The notes under the pieces were generated by a model, which saw only the letters and a program-made list of their open reading frames with translations, was not told where the DNA came from and searched no databases. The position numbers and the translations under genes were made by a program. DNA of 64,000 bases, from assembly GCA_900208305.1 (NCBI GenBank), contig OAPG01000007.1, positions 186,001-250,000 of the forward strand. Reading direction: 5' to 3'. How positions within the stretch are numbered: the first letter of the stretch is position 1; each line of letters opens with the position of its first letter. Shown in pieces: positions 41,102 through 52,375 of the stretch. The stretch is from Melanopsichium pennsylvanicum (Eukaryota > Basidiomycota > Ustilaginomycetes > Ustilaginales).

Positions 41102-42988
41102 ATATCAGAAAACGAACGAGGAGCTGGCTATTATTACACTCAAGTGTTGAGTCCCAATGGTTATAAAAAATCTGCTGGCAGTCACGCTTGCTGTGTGAAT
41201 AACCGAGAGGAAGGGCACAAAGGAAGACTTTGCGGGCACGGGAGCTGTCTCGCAGCTGGAGAAGAGTGGATTAAATTCTCAGAGGCGGATTATGGAGCGA
41301 GAGGCGGAAACGTGTAGGATGATTGAACAGCGAAAACGAGAGAGGGGGTTGGCAGGCTCAAAGTGGCGGGTGGAGCAAATTGTCCACACCGGGCATTTTA
41401 GTGCGGTGTATTGAATGGTGACCAATTGAGAGTGCAGCGGGATGATGCAGCCGAAATGCATCCATACTGACAGCAAGTCAAATTGTAGCCGATGACGAAG
41501 GAGGCACCATGTCATCCGACCACGCCACCAGGTTTGTGGGGCTCCATGATCAATGCTTCGTGTCATAGAAGACGGAAAAGGTCGGGTTGACAAGACTACT
41601 CTCTTGACCTCTCGAAGGAAGATTTACATGATTCCGCTTCTTTGGGTCTTGGGCTCAGTCAGTCAGTGAGCTTTTGATAATGGATATGTTGGCAGGTAGA
41701 GATGTGCTAATGACGACGACTTCTCAATATGGAACGCTCCGGTTTAATTGTGTTAGGAAGATGGAGCTTTGAAGATTACGTGAATACCAGATTGTCACGC
41801 TCGCCAATTATGGCTTTATGGTACTACAAAAAAGGTACAGTACAATTTACTTTCAATTTAAACTACAGCAAAAAAAGTTGAGCCTCGATTGTCTCCAGCC
41901 TATTTGCCGCCTCACCACACTCTCGCCCGCAATACTATCACAATGCTCGCCGTGAATCCCGAAAAGACAAATCATACAGTTGTTCAATAGAGTGCAGAAC
42001 AGAAAGGAATGTGTGATACGGATCCTCCGAGCTCATTGGACGTAACCTCTGACGCTTCGGTGGGAGAGAAAGCGACTTGAGGAGATGTAAATTCACATTG
42101 AACACAATGTTCTACAACATAAGATCGGGCCGTGATATCCTCGAGCGCACTGGAGCCCCACAGAGCCAAGCCCGGCAATGTGTTGATAGAGACCAAGAAA
42201 CCGAGCGAGTTGCAACAGGTCAGATGTGTGTGGCAATCAAATGCTCCTGATCAGAGAGTCACTGAATACACTCTGGCGCAGAAATCTTGCTCGTCACGGC
42301 CAGCATTCGAGGCCAGCATTCGAAAAGACTGTGTATTTTGATCAGATAATAAGTCAGAATCGCTTTGATACTGTAGCATGAAGCAATCGCAACTCGGTGG
42401 TGGTGACCGAGGTTTGGGAGACGCGATGCCAGCATCAAATTTGGAGCGTGAGTTGAGGTAATAGTAATTGGGAATCGGTCACCGCCACAGCGTCTCGAAA
42501 TTGGGAAATGAGCCGAGCTACGTGGCAAAAAGCTTAGCCAAGCCGAATCTTTCTTTTTCATTGCCCCTCAATTCCCGTGGCGAGTGACTCTGTGACACAC
42601 AGCGATTCATGTTTTCCGAGGAAAACGCGGCGAAAATTAGCTGAGAGGATACATTTCATACGCACATTCTTCCACACAAGTTTTGAGCACACACGCGCAC
42701 TCATCACACAGACAACCGAAGCGAATCGCGCTGCTCAATAATAATACATTTTGGCCAATCCAATTTTCTATCAAAAACACTAATAATATTCATATTCATT
42801 CTTTCACACTCTTTACCGTGTGACAATCTTTACTTGCTCTAGCCAATTGAACTTGCACCATATTTATGATCAACACGTTGGTCACCTAACCACTCTTGTA
42901 CACACACCATCTTCACCCACAACATTTCATTCCTCCAACCGCCTATTACCAGAACAAGCGCAGCTAGCACTTGTCCATTCCCGTCAAA
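41102..42988. other. Intergenic region tRNA-Gly/P450 reductase
   Basis: About 1.9 kb with no supported gene. TACAGTA/TACTGTA heptamers lie at 41836-41842 and 42369-42375. The right end (42640-42988) is an A/T- and pyrimidine-rich leader of the P450 reductase gene, with CACACA stretches. Small open frames have no recognisable features. Confidence 0.5.
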
Positions 42989-45157
42989 ATGGCTTCGCAA
43001 CTCGACTTGATCGTCCTCGGTCTGGGCGGTCTGATTGCCGTCCTCTACCTCTTCCGAGACACCCTCTTTGGTGGCGCCAAGGACACTGGTTCAAAACTTG
43101 CCAATGGTGCCGCCCTCGCAACCACCGATGAGGGTGGTGCAGACTTTATCTCCAAGCTAAAGTCTCAGAACAAGCGCATTGCCATCTTTTACGGTTCCCA
43201 AACAGGTACTGCCGAGGAGTATGCTACCAAGCTCGCAAAGGAAGCAAAGTCTCGTTTCGGTACCTCTTCGCTCGTCCTCGACCCCGAAGAGCACGAATTC
43301 GACAAGCTTGACCAGATGCCCCAAGATTGCGTCGCCGTCTTTGTCATGGCCACCTACGGTGAAGGTGAGCCCACCGACAACGCTGTCGGTCTCATGGAGT
43401 TTATCGAAAATGACACGCCCGAATTCTCCCAAGGCAGTCAACAGCTCGACAACCTCAACTACGTCGTCTTTGGTCTCGGCAACCGCACCTACGAACACTT
43501 TAATGCTGTTGCTCGCAAGCTCGATTCTCGTCTCCAGTCGCTCGGTGCCAAGCGCATCGGCGAGTTTGGCGAGGGTGACGACGATAAGAGCATGGAAGAG
43601 GACTATCTGGCTTGGAAAGATTCCATGTTTGAGGCTCTCGCCACTCAGCTCAACTTTGAGGAAGGCGGAGGGGGCGACGTTGCTGACTTCAAGGTGACCG
43701 AACTTGCTGATCACCCCGAAGACAAGGTTTACCACGGAGAGTTGTCTGCACGAGCACTGCTCGGTACCAAGGGCATCCACGACGCAAAGAACCCGTACAA
43801 TTCGGTGGTCAAGGAAGCCCGCGAGCTGTTTGTCGAGGGCACCGCCGATCGCACTTGCGTCCACGTCGAGTTCGACATTGAAGGCTCTGGCATCTCGTAC
43901 CAGCATGGTGACCACCTCGCCGTGTGGGCGCACAACCCCGAGGAGGAGGTCGATCGTGTTCTCGCAGTCTTGGGTCTTCTTGACAAGCGCACCGCGGTGA
44001 TCGACGTCGAGTCGCTTGACCCCACGCTCGCCAAAGTACCTTTTCCCGTGCCCACCACATACGAAGCCGTCTTCCGCCACTACATTGACATCACCTCGCA
44101 CGCCTCGCGTCAGACGCTCACCAGCTTTGCCAAGTTTGCTCCTTCGCCCGAGATTCAGTCCAAGCTCGAGAAGATCTGCGCGAGCAAGGACTCGTTCCAG
44201 ACCGAGATCGGATCTCGATGCCTCAAGACCGCCGAAGCCATGCAGTGGGTGGCTGGTGACGACCTTCAAGCCGACGTCAGCTCGATCAAGCCTTGGAACA
44301 TTCCTTTCGATCGTGTCCTCTCTGACCTCCCTCGCGTTGGACCTCGTTTCTACTCGATTTCTTCGAGCCCGAAGATGCACCCCAAGTCGGTGCACATTTC
44401 CGCGGTCGTTCTGCGTTACCAGGCAACCAAGTCAGGACCTTGGGTGCATGGGCTTGCGACCAATTTTATCAGCACGATCAAGATGGAAAAGAATGGCGAG
44501 AAGCCTGCAGGACCCAATGATCCGAGGTTTGGAACCCCAAAGTACCTGCTGAGTGGACCTCGTGGTGCTTACAACAAGGACGGCCAATTCCGAGTTCCTA
44601 TTCACATCCGAAGGTCGAACTTCCGTCTGCCCACCAGTCCCAAGATCCCCGTCATCATGGTGGGTCCCGGAACCGGTGTTGCGCCCTTCCGATCGTTTGT
44701 GCAGGACCGCGTTTGTTCGGCCGAGAAAGCGCTCGAGAAAGCGAATGGCAAGAGCGCCGAGGAGGTGCTCAAGGACTGGGGCAACATTTGGCTCTTCTAC
44801 GGGTGTCGTAAGGCAGATGAAGACTTCCTTTACCGCGACGAGTGGCCGCAGTACGCTGAGAAGCTCGGAGGCAAGTTCTTGATGGAAACTTCGCTCTCGC
44901 GTGAAAAGTTCAAGGCAGATGGGGGCAAGATATACGTGCAGGATCTTATCTGGGAGAAGCGCAAGCAGATTGCTGAGGACATTTTGGAACGTAAGGCGTA
45001 CATTTACATTTGTGGAGAGGCCAAAGGAATGGCTCATGATGTCGAGGCCGTGTTTGGTAAGATTCTGGAAGAGGCTAAAGGAAGCGCAGAGGAGGGCAAG
45101 AAAGAGATGAAACTTCTCAAGGAGAGGTCGAGGTTGTTGCTCGATGTTTGGTCTTAG
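42989..45157 (+). CDS. CPR1: NADPH-cytochrome P450 reductase
   Basis: Predicted 722 residues. The enzyme passes electrons from NADPH through FAD and FMN to microsomal P450s, for example in ergosterol synthesis. An N-terminal ER anchor (LDLIVLGLGGLIAVLYLF) is followed by a flavodoxin-type FMN domain (IAIFYGSQTGTAEEYATKLA near residue 65, MATYGEGEPTDNA, FGLGNRTYEHFNA), a connecting/FAD domain (PRFYSISSSPKMHPKSVHIS, then GVAP) and the NADPH domain (VGPGTGVAPFRSFVQDR, WLFYGCRKADEDFLYRDEW, ending in LLLDVWS with the terminal aromatic Trp that stacks on FAD). The first ATG of the frame is at 42989 (gtcaaaATGgct); the frame is open upstream only from a TTG. It is a single exon with strong codon bias, which produces long spurious antisense frames. 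Confidence 0.97.
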   Translation: MASQLDLIVLGLGGLIAVLYLFRDTLFGGAKDTGSKLANGAALATTDEGGADFISKLKSQNKRIAIFYGSQTGTAEEYATKLAKEAKSRFGTSSLVLDPEEHEFDKLDQMPQDCVAVFVMATYGEGEPTDNAVGLMEFIENDTPEFSQGSQQLDNLNYVVFGLGNRTYEHFNAVARKLDSRLQSLGAKRIGEFGEGDDDKSMEEDYLAWKDSMFEALATQLNFEEGGGGDVADFKVTELADHPEDKVYHGELSARALLGTKGIHDAKNPYNSVVKEARELFVEGTADRTCVHVEFDIEGSGISYQHGDHLAVWAHNPEEEVDRVLAVLGLLDKRTAVIDVESLDPTLAKVPFPVPTTYEAVFRHYIDITSHASRQTLTSFAKFAPSPEIQSKLEKICASKDSFQTEIGSRCLKTAEAMQWVAGDDLQADVSSIKPWNIPFDRVLSDLPRVGPRFYSISSSPKMHPKSVHISAVVLRYQATKSGPWVHGLATNFISTIKMEKNGEKPAGPNDPRFGTPKYLLSGPRGAYNKDGQFRVPIHIRRSNFRLPTSPKIPVIMVGPGTGVAPFRSFVQDRVCSAEKALEKANGKSAEEVLKDWGNIWLFYGCRKADEDFLYRDEWPQYAEKLGGKFLMETSLSREKFKADGGKIYVQDLIWEKRKQIAEDILERKAYIYICGEAKGMAHDVEAVFGKILEEAKGSAEEGKKEMKLLKERSRLLLDVWS

Positions 45158-45927
45158 AGAGTTGACGAATCTGAGAAGAAGGGAAAACACTACCTTCTCT
45201 CGTGGTCTTCAACACATTGCTCTCGCGATTAAGCTGCTTTTGTAAATAGTGGTATATACTTAACAATAACACACATATTTCAGGGAACTGGCCAGAGCTT
45301 GTGCACAATCCACTCTGATTGTGGTGAAAGATGAGTTATGCGTCTCCTCGTAACTTGAAGCATTTCTGATGGTTAACTCATCCAGACCGCAGAAGTTGAT
45401 ATTGAGTCTTATCAAGACGATGTTATCTCTAACAAGGAGTAATAGTTGATAAAAGAATTTTCGTTTCTTTTTTTTTTTTTTTTTTATCGGCCGCATGCAG
45501 TTGCGTAATTTCAAGCGAAAGAGAAACAGAAAACATGGTGCAGACTCGGCGCATTTTCAGTCTTGCTGGCCACAGGAATTGATGCGTGAAAGAGGCGAGA
45601 CATACACAAAAAAGAACAAATGCAAGTCGCTAAGCTATCTGAGCTGTTCGTTGCTCAGCAAGGCTTTCACGCACAGAAACACACACCAACACACACCAAC
45701 ACACACACACCACACAAGCACCGTTTTTCATCCCGTGTTGAACCCTGCCTGAACCACAAAGCTGAAACATAGCCTCATGTACAGTATCGCAAGCCAACGT
45801 CCAGGCTTGCTTCGGGTCTCTTTCTTCCCTCGACACACAGAGTCACTCGCGATCCACCATCTCCAGCCTACGACGATAGCACATAACCTTCCTTGTGCTA
45901 TATGCCCCATAATGAAATAGCATCACC
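45158..45927. other. Intergenic region P450 reductase/esterase
   Basis: A T run (about 17, near 45468-45485), CACA-rich stretches at 45680-45715 and a TACAGTA at 45780-45786. No gene is seen. Confidence 0.5.
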
Positions 45928-48900
45928 ATGATCGATCATCTCCTAGGTCGACCTTCGACCTCGCTCAAGAGAGCCCAGATCTTTTCAGTCATCCTCTTCT
46001 GGCTCTATTTCCTCGTCACAGGCAAACGCGATGGACCCAACCCTTCAATTAGGCGTCTCAATGCCTTGCTCTCGCGTTTCTCTCCATGGCAGATTGTCGT
46101 ATTCTCTTCTGTTGGCATTTACACCATCCGTCATCTCGACTCGCTCCTTGGCTTTGGCGCACCCGAACCGCTCGCTCGAATGTACTCTCGAAACTTCTAT
46201 CGTACCACTTGGCTCGTCACTGCATTGGATGCCGGTTTTGCTACTGCCATGAACATCAAACCAAAGTGGTTGAGGGATATCATGTCGATGGTGTTCAGTG
46301 CATACTACGTTGTGTATGCAAACGAGGCGGACGAAAAGTTGAGAAAGTACAGAGCGTTTTGCACCGTCGAAATGATGCGCACCACATGGGAAAAGACTAC
46401 CAACCCCTATATCAGATTGGCCACGTGGTTCCACAGACCTAGTCTTGCTATTGCGAGGCCATTGTTGATCCCTCGACCACAGGTGGGAGCGCATCACACC
46501 AGACCGAGCAAAGCTTGGCTCTTCTATGCAAAAAGCGAGAGACACCTTCGCATGGAGGAAGAGTTGGTGTTGGATTTGTGCGGAGGAGGATACATTTGTA
46601 TGAACCCTCAACATCACGAAGAGCGACTACGACAATTGGCCAAGCAAATGCAGAAACCCGTCCTCTGCGTCGACTATTGCAAGGCTCCAGAATACCCTTA
46701 TCCTTTTGCTCTCGAGGAATGCTTTGATCTCTACCGAACACTGCACGAAACAGCCGGCAGGGTCATCGGCATGAGTGGCAATCCCAATTTCAGAATCATT
46801 CTCACCGGTGATTCCGCGGGTGGCAATCTCGCCACAGGTGTAGTATTGAAGATCATCCAGTATCCACAGCCGCGTATCCAACTCGCCTACTCGTCCCAGA
46901 CAGCAAAGGAGAGCAAACAGAGCATGATCCCGCCGCATCTGCCCAAACCTATCGGCGTAGTGTTGAGCTATCCGAGTCTTAATTTTGGCTTCTCATCCTG
47001 GATGAAGCCCGAGCATCTGCGTCTACTCCGTCAACAGTCCGAGGTGAATCTCGACAATCTGGCACAAAACCAAACCGGACTGGCACAGAGCGCATCGTCG
47101 TCGTCTTCGCTCAAAGGCACCAGGCGCAGGTCAGCGGCGAGTTTGGCCAACGCAGCGGTGGCGAGCGCGGCGGACAGGAAGAGGACCGAAGCAAAACGAG
47201 CTCGATCCAAGGAGCGGCAAAAAGATCCAAGATCGTACCAGTCGTTGACCAGGACGGCAGAGTTGCATCTGGATGAGAGGGCCAGGTATGCCGAGGTGGA
47301 TCCGACATCGGATGAGAATGGCTCTTTCACTCCACCCGACACGTCGTACGATCAACCGTATCCAAAAGGTGCTCTGACGCCATCTTGGGAAAAGTCGGGT
47401 TTGCCGTGGGGACAGGTGACGATGCTGGACGAGATGGCTGATCGAGAAGAAAAGCGAGCTCAAGCCAGATTCGAGTCGGAACAGAAACTTCTTCAACAAG
47501 CCGCAGCCGAGGCGGATTCGAAGACCCAACAATCGTCGAAACGTTGCGTTCCTTTCAACACGCGACTCACTGTGACTTCAATGGCAGGTTACTTTCAGGA
47601 TAGGATCATCACGCAAGGTATGCTAAGAGCTATGGCGATCTTGTACGTTGGACCTAAACGTCAACCGGATCTGGATCACGATTATTTCCTAAGCCCTGTG
47701 GTTGCTCCTGCACATCTGCTCGCCGAATTTCCTCCAGTCTTGTTCATCTGTGGAGAGAAGGATCCGCTGTGCGACGATACGGTGATTATGGCGGGAAGGA
47801 TTCGGGAAGCCAAACTCGCCAAAAAGGCGGATTTGCAACGACGTCGTGCCATGGCTTCCGCAAGGTTTGGTGAAGGTTTGAGGACCACACCCATCACTTC
47901 TTGCTCCCCTGCAACAACAAACAATGCAGTGGACAGGGGATTGATGAGTGGAGGGTTGCCAGCGGTGGATCCGATCGAGGACGAAACAGCCGAGGATTGG
48001 GTGCAGATGAGGATCATTGAAGGTTGGAGTCATGGGTTTTTGCAAATGTCGAGTTTGATGCCCGAAGCAAAGCAGGTGATTGGGTTCTTGGGTACGTGGA
48101 TGAGTCTTGTTTTCGAGGAGTATGGCGATAAGTTGGATGAAGAGAGGGAGAGAAAGGTAGAAGAGACGAGAAAAAAGTTGGTCGAAAGTAGGAGTAGGGA
48201 TGGGAGTCCGATGATGAATCCATCTACCCTCTTTGATGTTGTCGGTAAGGGGGTGGAACGATTTTCTGCAGCAGCAGCAGCAGCAGCAGCAGCGGTGGCA
48301 ACAACAACGACAACAGCGGAAGGTAGAAGCGTTGGGGGCGGCGGTGGTGGGGAAAATAACAGAGGTCAAGTGCAGGTCATTGCTGCACAGGGTGAGAAAG
48401 AAGATGCGGATGATGAAGAAGAAGAAGAAGACGAGGAGGGGGAGGAGGATGGACCGATCATGGTGCTTCCTCGTAAACACCGTCCATCACTCAACGCATC
48501 GTCTCAAATTCAACAAACGTCACCTTCTGCTACCTCGACCGAGCCTCGCAAACCTTGTTCTGCCTCTTCTCGTTCGTCCATTTTTACTGACTCGACGATT
48601 CATACCCAGATGGCCGCGCTCGGCGCTGTGGCTGGTAAGCATACCCTCATCAACAGCAGTGGTGGTGGTATTGGTGGTATTGGTGATATTCGATCATATT
48701 CAGACTCTGAAGCTGCAGGTGCACATGCTACTGTTGGTGGACCAAGCCACGCTACGCTTCATGACAATATTGATGGGAAAGCGGGTGGAGCAGATTCCGA
48801 AACAAACTTGGACTCCGAAGCTGGTGGCGGTGATGGTACTGCAGCGAGGTCAGATTTGTTTGGATTGAATAGTACCACGGCGGCTAGGAGGGCAAGCAGA

Positions 48901-49182
48901 GGCGGCGGTGGCGGTGGAGGAGGTGGTGGAGTTGGAGTTGGGAGTGGGATGGGAAACGATAACAAGTATAGGGTTGGTATGTTGGTTGAGGAAGCGAGTC
49001 TTTTGGATAGAAGAAGGGATGATGTGTTGTACGGTCTGGAAGGGAATAGTGCGATCGTAGAAGGGGATGATGAGAGTGATGATGATGTTTCGGTTATTGA
49101 GGAGAACAGGGATACGAGGAGAAGGAGTAGGGGTAGGTTGGTTGGTGAGAGCAGTACCGATACTACCATAAGTGACAAGTAG
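45928..49182 (+). CDS. Membrane-anchored alpha/beta hydrolase, hormone-sensitive-lipase type
   Basis: Predicted 1,084 residues. Two or three hydrophobic segments at residues 20-110 anchor the protein. The hydrolase starts near 190. DLCGGGYICMNP (residues 216-227) corresponds to the HGGG oxyanion motif with Cys in place of His. The nucleophile lies in LTGDSAGGNLATG (Ser296), the acid in ICGEKDPLCDD (Asp612) and the base in EGWSHGFLQM (His702). Ser to Asp is about 316 residues apart, far more than usual, because a charged, Ser/Ala-rich and partly coiled insertion (about 370-540) interrupts the fold. After residue 740 the tail is disordered: poly-Ala, poly-Glu/Asp, Gly-rich. The family includes steryl ester, steryl acetate and lipid esterases; the substrate here is unknown. 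Predicted to be a type II or multi-pass ER protein. Confidence 0.82.
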   Translation: MIDHLLGRPSTSLKRAQIFSVILFWLYFLVTGKRDGPNPSIRRLNALLSRFSPWQIVVFSSVGIYTIRHLDSLLGFGAPEPLARMYSRNFYRTTWLVTALDAGFATAMNIKPKWLRDIMSMVFSAYYVVYANEADEKLRKYRAFCTVEMMRTTWEKTTNPYIRLATWFHRPSLAIARPLLIPRPQVGAHHTRPSKAWLFYAKSERHLRMEEELVLDLCGGGYICMNPQHHEERLRQLAKQMQKPVLCVDYCKAPEYPYPFALEECFDLYRTLHETAGRVIGMSGNPNFRIILTGDSAGGNLATGVVLKIIQYPQPRIQLAYSSQTAKESKQSMIPPHLPKPIGVVLSYPSLNFGFSSWMKPEHLRLLRQQSEVNLDNLAQNQTGLAQSASSSSSLKGTRRRSAASLANAAVASAADRKRTEAKRARSKERQKDPRSYQSLTRTAELHLDERARYAEVDPTSDENGSFTPPDTSYDQPYPKGALTPSWEKSGLPWGQVTMLDEMADREEKRAQARFESEQKLLQQAAAEADSKTQQSSKRCVPFNTRLTVTSMAGYFQDRIITQGMLRAMAILYVGPKRQPDLDHDYFLSPVVAPAHLLAEFPPVLFICGEKDPLCDDTVIMAGRIREAKLAKKADLQRRRAMASARFGEGLRTTPITSCSPATTNNAVDRGLMSGGLPAVDPIEDETAEDWVQMRIIEGWSHGFLQMSSLMPEAKQVIGFLGTWMSLVFEEYGDKLDEERERKVEETRKKLVESRSRDGSPMMNPSTLFDVVGKGVERFSAAAAAAAAAVATTTTTAEGRSVGGGGGGENNRGQVQVIAAQGEKEDADDEEEEEDEEGEEDGPIMVLPRKHRPSLNASSQIQQTSPSATSTEPRKPCSASSRSSIFTDSTIHTQMAALGAVAGKHTLINSSGGGIGGIGDIRSYSDSEAAGAHATVGGPSHATLHDNIDGKAGGADSETNLDSEAGGGDGTAARSDLFGLNSTTAARRASRGGGGGGGGGGVGVGSGMGNDNKYRVGMLVEEASLLDRRRDDVLYGLEGNSAIVEGDDESDDDVSVIEENRDTRRRSRGRLVGESSTDTTISDK

Positions 49183-49767
49183 TACGGAAACCACCGCTTC
49201 CTTGCAACGTTTAGTCTAGCATTGCATTTGCATTTTTGGCTTTTTTATTTCTTTCTTTCTTTCTCATCACAACACTTTTTTTTTTTTTTTTTGGTTGATG
49301 TATCAGTCCCATTGCATCTTAATCGATCTATCATAACATATCAAAGGCCAGTTTGGGGGAATGATAACATGTTTCCTGTTTTACCGATGTTGGTAGGCAA
49401 GTGCAGTGTGAGTTGGATAGTCTGCCATCAGAATATGTGAATTTGTCTTTTTATTTTTTTTTGAAGCGCTTACTGCTCCTCCTCAATTCATTCTCAGAAA
49501 GCAAGTAAGTATCAACGGATGCAATGTGGTTGAATTGGGTAAAATATGTGAAAAGGGTATATACATTGGATTGATGAATGATTGATGGGATGGGATGAAA
49601 TGCCAGCTTGGAAAGGAATGGAAAAGCGATTCAGGTTTTAGGGGTGTACAGATGTGGTAGAATGGCAGTGAAAACTCTCAGCATTCCAAAAAAAAAAATC
49701 TATTGCAAGCTACAATGCATTGAGCAAGGAAAGTTGATGGGTGGTGATGAGCAATTCTTTTCATTTT

Positions 49768-49808
<41 letters not shown>

Positions 49809-50129
49809 ACAGCACAAAAAAAAAACAAAAAACATTGCTGCATTTGGTAACGAAAGTAACATCATACGTTATAAAGTGTACAAGAAATGTAATACACAAT
49901 ACATAATGGCACCACAAACCCACATAAGTTTTTTTTAGATTTTTGTTACTGTAACTACAACTGTTCTTATAAATAACCGAAAATCAATCATTCCAAAACA
50001 GAGATGAACAAATGACAAAAAAAAAAAAAATCACACCCCAAAACTCACAGTTTAAAAAAAACAGTGTAAAAATTCCATTCATTGCGCAATACGTACGAAA
50101 AGGCATCACACAATTACCACTACTAACTC
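49183..50129. other. Convergent intergenic region esterase/ArfGAP
   Basis: Low-complexity DNA: T runs at 49277-49292 and 49771-49804 (34 T), A runs near 49817-49825 and 50018-50030, and TACTGTA at 49947-49953. No gene is seen. Confidence 0.55.
49771..49804. repeat. Poly(T) tract, 34 bases
   Basis: Homopolymer without flanking duplications that I can see; not evidence of retroposition by itself. Confidence 0.9.
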
Positions 50130-51470
50130 CTACTTGAAATCACCCCAGATATCGGCAAAAGCATCATCTTTTGGTTTGAGTGTCGAAGAAGTAGTAGTAG
50201 CAGTGGTGGTGTTTATGGATGAACCCCAAACATCTTGTGTATCAAACAATCCACCCCTTGCTCCTGATCCTCCTCCTGCACTAGTAGCATTAGTTGTCAT
50301 ACCCGAACTCCAAGGATTCAAACCGAATCCACCATTTGCATTGTTCGACGAAGAATTAACATTGTTCTGTTGAGCTGAAGAACCCAAATCAAGACCTCCA
50401 AACGAGGTGTTGAGATCTGCTGCTAAACCGGACTTACCAGCAATAGCAGTATTGTTGTTGTTGGTGGTGGGAAGGGCGGATGAGAAGGAACCGAAATCGC
50501 CATAAGCATTGTCACTGCTACTGACCGATGCAAGTGCAGGTGCCGGTGCAGATGGTTTGGAACCGAAAAGAGACATGATATCGTTCTTACCCTTTGTACT
50601 ATTGCCCCCTACCACGCCGGTAGTGTTCGAAGAAGTAGGCGAAGTGGCGCTAGGTTCGTGCCAATCCAGGTCAAAAATCCCTCCGCCTCCACCAACACCA
50701 CTATTGCTGGGTTTGTTCGAGGTTAGCGCTGCTGCTGCTGACGCTGTTGTTGTTGAAGTTTGGGATGTTGGCTTGTTTACCGAAATTTGTGTTTTTACTG
50801 TTTGAGATGCAGACGGTGTTGGATCGTCCAAAAGATCAATCGCACTCTGCTTTTGTTGTTGTTTATTGGACGTAGCTGAACCAGTGGCAGTGATATCAGC
50901 TGAACCACCACTTTTCGAAACAGCAGTAACAACAGTAGCAGTAGCAGTATCACTTGAATTTTCACCATCGAGAGATGAAGGATCGTTCGGAACAGGACCA
51001 TCTTTAGCCCAACGTCTGGATTCGTATTTGGAACGAATAAAACTTTCAATCTTGTGATCCGCAGGTACGTGACCGATTTTCAGATGTGCTTCCCAGTAAA
51101 GATTGCATCTACGATTGCCCCATTTCTGCACCGATTCCATCTGTTCCGGCGTCCAAATGTCCAAATCGATTGATTTGACTACATTACATTACAGAGAAGA
51201 GAAAGAAAACAGTGAGTTGAACATTATTAAATCATGATGTTTTCATCAAGGTTGGGTTGAGAATGTCTTACCTTTGGAGATATGAGTACCCATACTTCGA
51301 TGGATACCACTACATCGAATGCAGAGGAAACAACCTAGGTTCCAACTGGCCCATCTGGGATCGTTCTTTTTGCAGTCTACGCATACTTTGTTGTCGGCAG
51401 ATTTGACCAACGATCGGAGCAATTTTGCGTTTGCTTCGGTTTGGGCTTTGGATTGGGTCACGCGCGACAT
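50130..51470 (-). CDS. AGE2: ArfGAP of the Age2/SMAP type, two exons
   Basis: Exon 1 runs 51470-51272 and exon 2 51178-50130, with a 93-base phase 1 intron (GTAAGACA...ATGTAG), giving 415 residues. ArfGAPs stimulate GTP hydrolysis on Arf to drive coat release; Age2/SMAP proteins act at the trans-Golgi and endosomes. The zinc finger is [20 protein letters not shown] followed by CIRC (C-x2-C-x16-C-x2-C), with the catalytic Arg in [12 protein letters not shown]. The fold continues across the intron with [26 protein letters not shown] and [19 protein letters not shown]. The remainder is Ser/Thr/Asn-rich with IFDLDWHEP (a possible clathrin/adaptor-type acidic motif), FGSKPSAP and a C-terminal [10 protein letters not shown]. 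The first exon alone would end inside the GAP domain, so splicing is required. Confidence 0.93.
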
Positions 51471-51589
51471 GATTACTTTTGTTAACTATTACTGGGTGAT
51501 AGCGCGCAAAGTTTTGAACAAGATGGTAAATTCCAAGCCTTAACTGAGCTCGTGTGATGTTTTAACAGGCGGATTTTAGACTGAAAGTT

Positions 51590-51591
<2 letters not shown>

Positions 51592-51636
<45 letters not shown>
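51592..51636. repeat. (GT)n microsatellite
   Basis: About 22 GT units upstream of the ArfGAP gene. Confidence 0.9.
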
Positions 51637-51637
<1 letters not shown>

Positions 51638-51790
51638 TGTGTTGAGAGAGATTTGAGCGAGATCAAGTTTTAACCAAGAGGTTGAGAAAGTGGTAATCAG
51701 GAGAAACACAGGGATGGTGGTGGAAGCAAGACTGTCACTCGATGATAAGTTGGGTAAAGAAGTTAAAGCGCCAACACACACACTTCAAAA

Positions 51791-51817
51791 GAGAGAGAGA
51801 GAGAGAGAGAGAGAGTA
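51791..51817. repeat. (GA)n microsatellite
   Basis: About 13 GA units. Confidence 0.9.
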
Positions 51818-52172
51818 ACTCACGCGCACGACGCTCATCTCATCGGCCAGCTCATCCCCACCGAACCCACCCCAATACAACTATCAACATTTCGATGTAA
51901 CACATTTGTAATTTTAAAAAACTTCCGTTTGTTGCACCTCGGCCACCATCTCTTGGCCAAACTACACTTTATCGTCATGTTTGCGATGCCAATCAAAAAC
52001 AGCCAATCACAGTAGATTTGCATAGGACTCGAGATTATAGAGATAAAAGAAGAAAGTACAAGTACAAGTAGAAGCCCTGTATGCCATGCAGAATTGGTCA
52101 AAGCGTAACTTCAGAAGCATGGTAACGAGATGTAAATGCAGAATATAGGTGAAAAGTTTGTGTGTGTTTTCT

Positions 52173-52344
52173 TCAATTGGTGTTGACAATTGCATCGATC
52201 AAGATTTTATCGCTAGAACAACCGTTGCGAATACTTTCCAAAAGGCTGAATTCCACTGAAGCAGGAGGAGCAGATGCCATCATCCCGCCCGCTGCTGCTG
52301 TAGTAGCAGTAGTAGTGTTTGTTGTTGTACACTTGCTCTTCTTC

Positions 52345-52375
<31 letters not shown>

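Larger units (their letters stand above)
51471..52172. other. Intergenic region ArfGAP/Med11
   Basis: Contains (GT)n at 51592-51636 and (GA)n at 51791-51817. No gene is seen. Both flanking genes are on the minus strand. Confidence 0.55.

Noticed and set aside
43157..44395. 412-codon minus-strand frame antisense to P450 reductase
   Set aside because: A shadow of a strongly biased, highly conserved gene on the plus strand; no domain.
38607..45157. car2 and P450 reductase as a biosynthetic cluster
   Set aside because: Only two genes 2.3 kb apart with a tRNA between them and no desaturase, cyclase partner, P450 or transporter nearby.
44432..45190. 252-codon minus-strand frame antisense to P450 reductase
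   Set aside because: Same reason; no independent support.
49771..49804. T34 run as a second retroposed insertion
   Set aside because: No flanking duplications and no coding remnant were found.
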